Source: an uncultured Luteimonas sp.
GTDB lineage: Bacteria > Pseudomonadota > Gammaproteobacteria > Xanthomonadales > Xanthomonadaceae
DNA length: 64,000 nt
Assembly (NCBI GenBank): GCA_938008415.1
Contig: CALLKI010000054.1
Span: forward strand, 62,001-126,000
Reading direction: 5' to 3'
The position numbers and the translations under genes are program-made. A model generated the notes under the pieces. It ran no database searches. It saw nothing but the letters and a program-made list of their open reading frames with translations, and was not told the origin of the DNA. Shown here in pieces: positions 60,763-64,000 of this stretch. Each line of letters begins with the position of its first letter. The first letter of the stretch is position 1.

Positions 60763-62220
60763 CTACGGCGCCGCCGCGTCGGCCAGCCGCTCCCTGTCAG
60801 GCGGCATCTCCGGCCAGCCGCCCGCCAGGGCCTTGAACACCGCCACCGCGCTGGCGGCGCTGCGCATGCGCGCCTCGGCAAACGCATCCTGGGCCTGCAG
60901 CTGCACGCGCTCGGCGTCGAGCACGTCGAGCAGCCCCGACGCACCGGCCTCGTATCGCGCCCGCGCCAGCCGGGCGGCGCGTTCGCTGTCGAGCGCGGCC
61001 CGCTCCAGGTGCGCGTCCTGCGCCCGTGCACGCGCATGGAGCACCAGCGCGTTCTCGGTGTCCTCCAGCGCCAGCAGCACCGCCTGCCGGTAGCGCGCCA
61101 GTTCGCCCCCGGCGTCCGCGCCGGCCGCCGCGATGCGCGCGCGCACGCGGCCGAAGTCCAGGAACGACCAGTCGATGCCCAGCGCCACGAACCGTGTCTC
61201 GCTGTCCCGTTCGAACAGCGCGCTGACGTCGACCGCCTGCGTGCCGATCAGCCCGGCCAGGGTGAAGCGCGGGAACAGGTCCGCGGTGGCGACGCCGATG
61301 CGCGCGGTGGCGGCATGCAGCCTGGCCTCGGCCACGGCGATGTCCGGCCTGCGCCGCAACAGATCGCCGGGCGCGCCCGGGTCGATGCGCGCGGGCAACG
61401 CGGGCAATGGCCGCGGTTCGGACAGCTCCTCCACCAGTGCCCCGGGCGTGCGCCCGGTCAGCACCGCGAGCCGGTGCATGGCGATGCGTTCCTGCGCCTC
61501 CAGAGCCGGGATGCGCGCGGCGGTCGCCTCGAACTGCGCGTTCGCGCGGGCCAGGTCGAAATCCGTGCCCGCGCCGGCCTCCAGCCGCGCCCGCACCAGT
61601 TCCAGGGTCTGCTCCTGGTTGTCCAGGTTGGCACGGGCCACGCGCAACCGCTCCTGCACGCCGCGCAGCTCGACGTAGGTGCGCGCGACCTCGCCGACGA
61701 TCGCGACCTGCATCGCGCGCAGGTCCGCGGCGCTGGCCTCGGCCTCCGCGCGCCCGGCCTCGATGCTCCGGCGCACGCGCCCGAACAGGTCCAGTTCCCA
61801 TCCCACCACCACGCCGGCGCTCCATCGCTCCCCGTCGCGCGCATCGCGCGGGACGCCTGGCGCCTGGTCCGTGCTGGCGCGCACGTCCGCCGCCTCGCCC
61901 TGCGCGGTGATCGTGGGCAGGGCATCGAATCGCGCGCCGCGCAGCAGCGCGTTGGCGCGGTCGTAGCGGGCAAGCGCGACACGCAGGTCGTGATTGGCGC
62001 GCAGCGCATCGTGGACCAGGTGGGTGAGCAGCGGGTCGCCGAAGCCCTGCTGGAAGGCCCCGTCGATGTCCACGGCCTGCGCCGCGCCGCCATCCCCGTC
62101 CCCGTGCGCGGAGGCGAACGCCTCCGGCAATGGCATGTCCGGACGCACGTGGCGGGGTCCGGCGGCGCACGCGGCCAGCAGCGCGGCCGCGAGCAGTGTG
62201 GTCGTGGTGCGGATCACCAT
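60763..62220 (-). CDS. outer-membrane efflux lipoprotein, NodT/OprM type
   Basis: 485-residue outer-membrane channel for tripartite efflux pumps. Lipobox LLAAC (Cys18). Two repeats of the OEP helical hairpin are visible (ANLDNQEQTLELVRARLEAG at about 200 and ERAARLARARYEAGASGLLD near 430) along with RRRPDIAVAEARLHAATARIGVA and FPRFTLAGLIG. The start at 62220 overlaps the last 7 bases of the SDR gene. With the RND pump further upstream it should complete a drug efflux system; the periplasmic adaptor would lie beyond the right edge. Confidence 0.92.
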   Translation of the reverse strand: MVIRTTTTLLAAALLAACAAGPRHVRPDMPLPEAFASAHGDGDGGAAQAVDIDGAFQQGFGDPLLTHLVHDALRANHDLRVALARYDRANALLRGARFDALPTITAQGEAADVRASTDQAPGVPRDARDGERWSAGVVVGWELDLFGRVRRSIEAGRAEAEASAADLRAMQVAIVGEVARTYVELRGVQERLRVARANLDNQEQTLELVRARLEAGAGTDFDLARANAQFEATAARIPALEAQERIAMHRLAVLTGRTPGALVEELSEPRPLPALPARIDPGAPGDLLRRRPDIAVAEARLHAATARIGVATADLFPRFTLAGLIGTQAVDVSALFERDSETRFVALGIDWSFLDFGRVRARIAAAGADAGGELARYRQAVLLALEDTENALVLHARARAQDAHLERAALDSERAARLARARYEAGASGLLDVLDAERVQLQAQDAFAEARMRSAASAVAVFKALAGGWPEMPPDRERLADAAAP

Positions 62221-62867
62221 GGCAATGCCTCGTCGAAGTGGAAGTAGCCGCCGGTGGGGCCGTCGTCGCCGATCATTGCCAGCCAGGCGCTGGTGCGCGC
62301 GCCTTCTTCCACGGGAAGCTCGCCTTCGCCGGCATTCATGTCGGTGCGGACGTAGCCCGGGTCGGCCGCGTTGACCTTGATCGCCGTGTCGCGCAACGCC
62401 AGCGCCAGCTGCACCGTCCACGCGTTCACCGCGCTCTTGGACACGTTGACGATGCGCCCGGCGGGAGACTTCAGCAGCAGCGGCAGGAACGCCTGCGTGG
62501 TCTCGACCATCCCGAACAGGTTGGTCGCGAAGGTCGCGCGCCAGGTGTCCAGCGGCTGGCCGGTCGTCCCCTTCTCCAGGTCGTCGATGAAGATCCCGGC
62601 GTTGTTGACCAGGATGTCCAGGCGGCCATGCCTGCGCCCGACCTCCGCCGCCGCCGCGGCGATGGTGGCCGGATCGGTCACGTCGAGCACGACGGGATCG
62701 ACCGGCAGATCCTGCGCGCGCAGCGTGGCGGCCGCCTGCCCGGCGCGGCCGCCGTCACGCCCGGCCAGCAGGGTATGCACGCCGGCGCGCGCGAGCTGGC
62801 GCACGGTCTCGAAACCGATGCCGCGGGTGGCCCCCGTGACCAGGGCGATCCTGCGTTGGGTGTCCAT
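62214..62867 (-). CDS. short-chain dehydrogenase/reductase between pump and channel genes
   Basis: 217-residue classical SDR: NAD(P)-binding TGATRGIG at 15-22, Asp in LDVTDPATI, NNAGIF at 88-93, catalytic Ser in VNVSKSAVNAW (with the Tyr-x3-Lys positions unusual: the region reads SKSAVNAWT and no YxxxK follows). The missing catalytic Tyr means normal dehydrogenase activity is doubtful. ATG 62867 is 28 bases past the pump stop, and its end overlaps the channel gene, so it is fully embedded in the efflux operon. Confidence 0.85.
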   Translation of the reverse strand: MDTQRRIALVTGATRGIGFETVRQLARAGVHTLLAGRDGGRAGQAAATLRAQDLPVDPVVLDVTDPATIAAAAAEVGRRHGRLDILVNNAGIFIDDLEKGTTGQPLDTWRATFATNLFGMVETTQAFLPLLLKSPAGRIVNVSKSAVNAWTVQLALALRDTAIKVNAADPGYVRTDMNAGEGELPVEEGARTSAWLAMIGDDGPTGGYFHFDEALPW

Positions 62868-62895
62868 ATGGCGCGTTTCCCTGCTTTCTGTGGAA

Positions 62896-64000
62896 TCAGG
62901 CGTGCACGGCGGCGGCGTCCCGCGGCGGATGCGCGACCAGCGGCCGGTTGGCCAGCTTGCGCAACGCCACGTAGAACACCGGGGTGAGGAACAGGCCGAA
63001 GGCGGTGACGCCGAGCATGCCTGCGAACACGGTCACGCCGGTGACCGAGCGCACCTCCGCGCCCGCGCCGCTCGACAGCGCCAGCGGCACGGTGCCGGCG
63101 ATGAACGCGACCGAGGTCATGACGATCGGGCGCAGGCGCAGCCGGCAGGCCTCGAGCGCGGCCTCGACGATGCCCTTGCCCTGCAGTTCCAGCTCGCGGG
63201 CGAACTCGACGATCAGGATCGCGTTCTTGCACGCCAGGCCCATCAGCACCACCAGCCCGACCTGCACGAACACGTTGTTGTCCCCGCCGGTCAGCCACAC
63301 GGCCAGCAGCGCCGAGAACATGCACATGGGCACGATCAGGATCACCGCCAGCGGCAGCGTCCAGCTCTCGTACAGCGCGGCCAGCACCAGGAACACCAGC
63401 AGCACCGCCAGCGGGAACACCACCAGCGCGGCACGCCCCTGGGTGGCCTGCTGGAAGCTCAGGTCGCTCCACTCGATGGCCATGCCCGGCGGCAGCACCC
63501 GGGCGGCCAGGGCCTCGACCGCGGCCATGGCCTGCCCGGAGGACAGCACGCGCGGGTCGGACTCGCCGAGCAGGTCGGCGGCGGGATAGCCGTTGAAGCG
63601 GATCACGGGATCGGGACCGTAGGTCTCGCGGATGTCCACCACCGAGCCGACCGGCACCATCTCGCCGCGCTCGTTGCGCGTGCGCAGGCTGGCGATGTCG
63701 CCGACCTCGTCGCGGAACCGCGCATCGGCCTGGGCGATCACCTGCCAGGTCCGGCCGAACATGTTGAAGTCGTTGACATAGGCCGACCCCAGGTACGTCT
63801 GCAGCGTCTCGAACAACCCGACCAGGGGCACGCCCTGCGCCTTGGCCTTCACCCGGTCCACCTCGGCCTCGAGCTGCGGCACGTTGGCCTGGTAACTGCT
63901 GATCGGGAAGCCCAGGCCCGGCGTCTGCACCGCCGCGCCCTGCAGCGCCTGCACCGCGTTCTGCAGCTCGCCGTAGCCGAGCCCGGCACGGTCCTCGACG
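62896..64000 (-). CDS. RND multidrug efflux pump, C-terminal part (runs off the right edge)
   Basis: The last 367 codons of a HAE-1 type inner-membrane pump (AcrB/MexB-like). Visible are the docking/porter region (AYVNDFNMFGRTWQVIAQADARFRD, split here at its start; FNGYPAADLLG), then helices of the second membrane half (LAVLLVFLVLAALYESWTLPLAVI, VGLVVLMGLACKNAILIVEFARE and LTPVFYVALRKL). The C-terminal half of the proton-relay partner lies here, the Asp pair lies outside. Gene order pump-SDR-channel on the minus strand. Confidence 0.95.
   Translation of the reverse strand, partial: VEDRAGLGYGELQNAVQALQGAAVQTPGLGFPISSYQANVPQLEAEVDRVKAKAQGVPLVGLFETLQTYLGSAYVNDFNMFGRTWQVIAQADARFRDEVGDIASLRTRNERGEMVPVGSVVDIRETYGPDPVIRFNGYPAADLLGESDPRVLSSGQAMAAVEALAARVLPPGMAIEWSDLSFQQATQGRAALVVFPLAVLLVFLVLAALYESWTLPLAVILIVPMCMFSALLAVWLTGGDNNVFVQVGLVVLMGLACKNAILIVEFARELELQGKGIVEAALEACRLRLRPIVMTSVAFIAGTVPLALSSGAGAEVRSVTGVTVFAGMLGVTAFGLFLTPVFYVALRKLANRPLVAHPPRDAAAVHA

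Overview
The window is gene-dense, very GC-rich (strong G/C third-position bias, few non-coding bases) and reads as a chromosomal segment of a gammaproteobacterium of the Xanthomonadaceae, closest in flavour to Luteimonas/Lysobacter. That placement is an inference from gene content: an ExoIII/Crc-like gene next to pyrE, AmpG, an NtrBC-GlnK-AmtB-GlnA nitrogen block, a monothiol glutaredoxin fused to a rhodanese, a TorF porin, and many small lipoproteins. I see no rRNA, tRNA, CRISPR array, transposase or phage gene, and nothing that looks like recent transfer. Both edges cut a gene: a TonB-dependent receptor on the left and an RND efflux pump on the right.

Layout. 1-4.6 kb: start of a TonB receptor and two divergently transcribed gamma-glutamyltransferase (GGT) family genes. 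4.7-10.4 kb: LysR regulator, rsgA, alanine-type aminotransferase, SGNH esterase, a glutaredoxin/A-type/rhodanese fusion and a DUF924 gene. 10.4-14.7 kb: a tightly overlapping operon (ExoIII/Crc-like nuclease, ampG, small helical protein), a PhnA-type zinc-ribbon gene, pyrE and a secreted coiled-coil protein. 14.7-17.5 kb: a Tat-exported D-aminoacylase-type amidohydrolase and two Cu/Zn superoxide dismutase genes, the second lacking most metal ligands.

17.5-25.4 kb is the nitrogen-control block: ntrC, ntrB, a lipoprotein amidase (amiD-like), amtB, glnK, torF and glnA, all on the minus strand. glnA has a near-consensus sigma-54 promoter and two upstream NtrC-type dyads 31 bp apart, which links the two-component genes to their target in the same locus.

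25.4-38.4 kb: uppP, DUF1428, YceI, an ECF sigma factor with a C-terminal helical domain beside a PhnB-like gene, a META/DUF4377 lipoprotein, a YbhB protein, a TPR-sulfotransferase fusion, YheT hydrolase and PlsC, a membrane TPR/TolB-like protein, a hotdog thioesterase, a YkvA (DUF1232) protein, and a 68-residue orphan protein whose C-terminus repeats the unusual tail of the YkvA protein. 38.6-49.3 kb: a PLD-YceI-SixA-ParA operon, a Ycf46-like AAA ATPase, secreted proteins, a third GGT and a GAF-GGDEF-EAL protein. 49.5-58.3 kb: a single-chain indolepyruvate ferredoxin oxidoreductase-type enzyme, a penicillin-binding-protein-like serine hydrolase, an I78 inhibitor lipoprotein, a Tet-type MFS exporter and a small trimeric autotransporter. 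58.4-64 kb: lytic transglycosylase, ychJ-folE, and an RND pump operon with an SDR oxidoreductase between the pump and its outer-membrane channel.

Recurring themes are cell-wall turnover (AmpG, AmiD, UppP, lytic transglycosylase, serine hydrolase), glutathione/peptide breakdown (three GGTs) and envelope lipoproteins. Several convergent gene pairs are separated by perfect GC-rich hairpins with poor or no U-tracts. The most promising unexplained item is the shared C-terminal motif of the YkvA protein and the 68-residue orphan, with an AT-rich dyad upstream of the latter.
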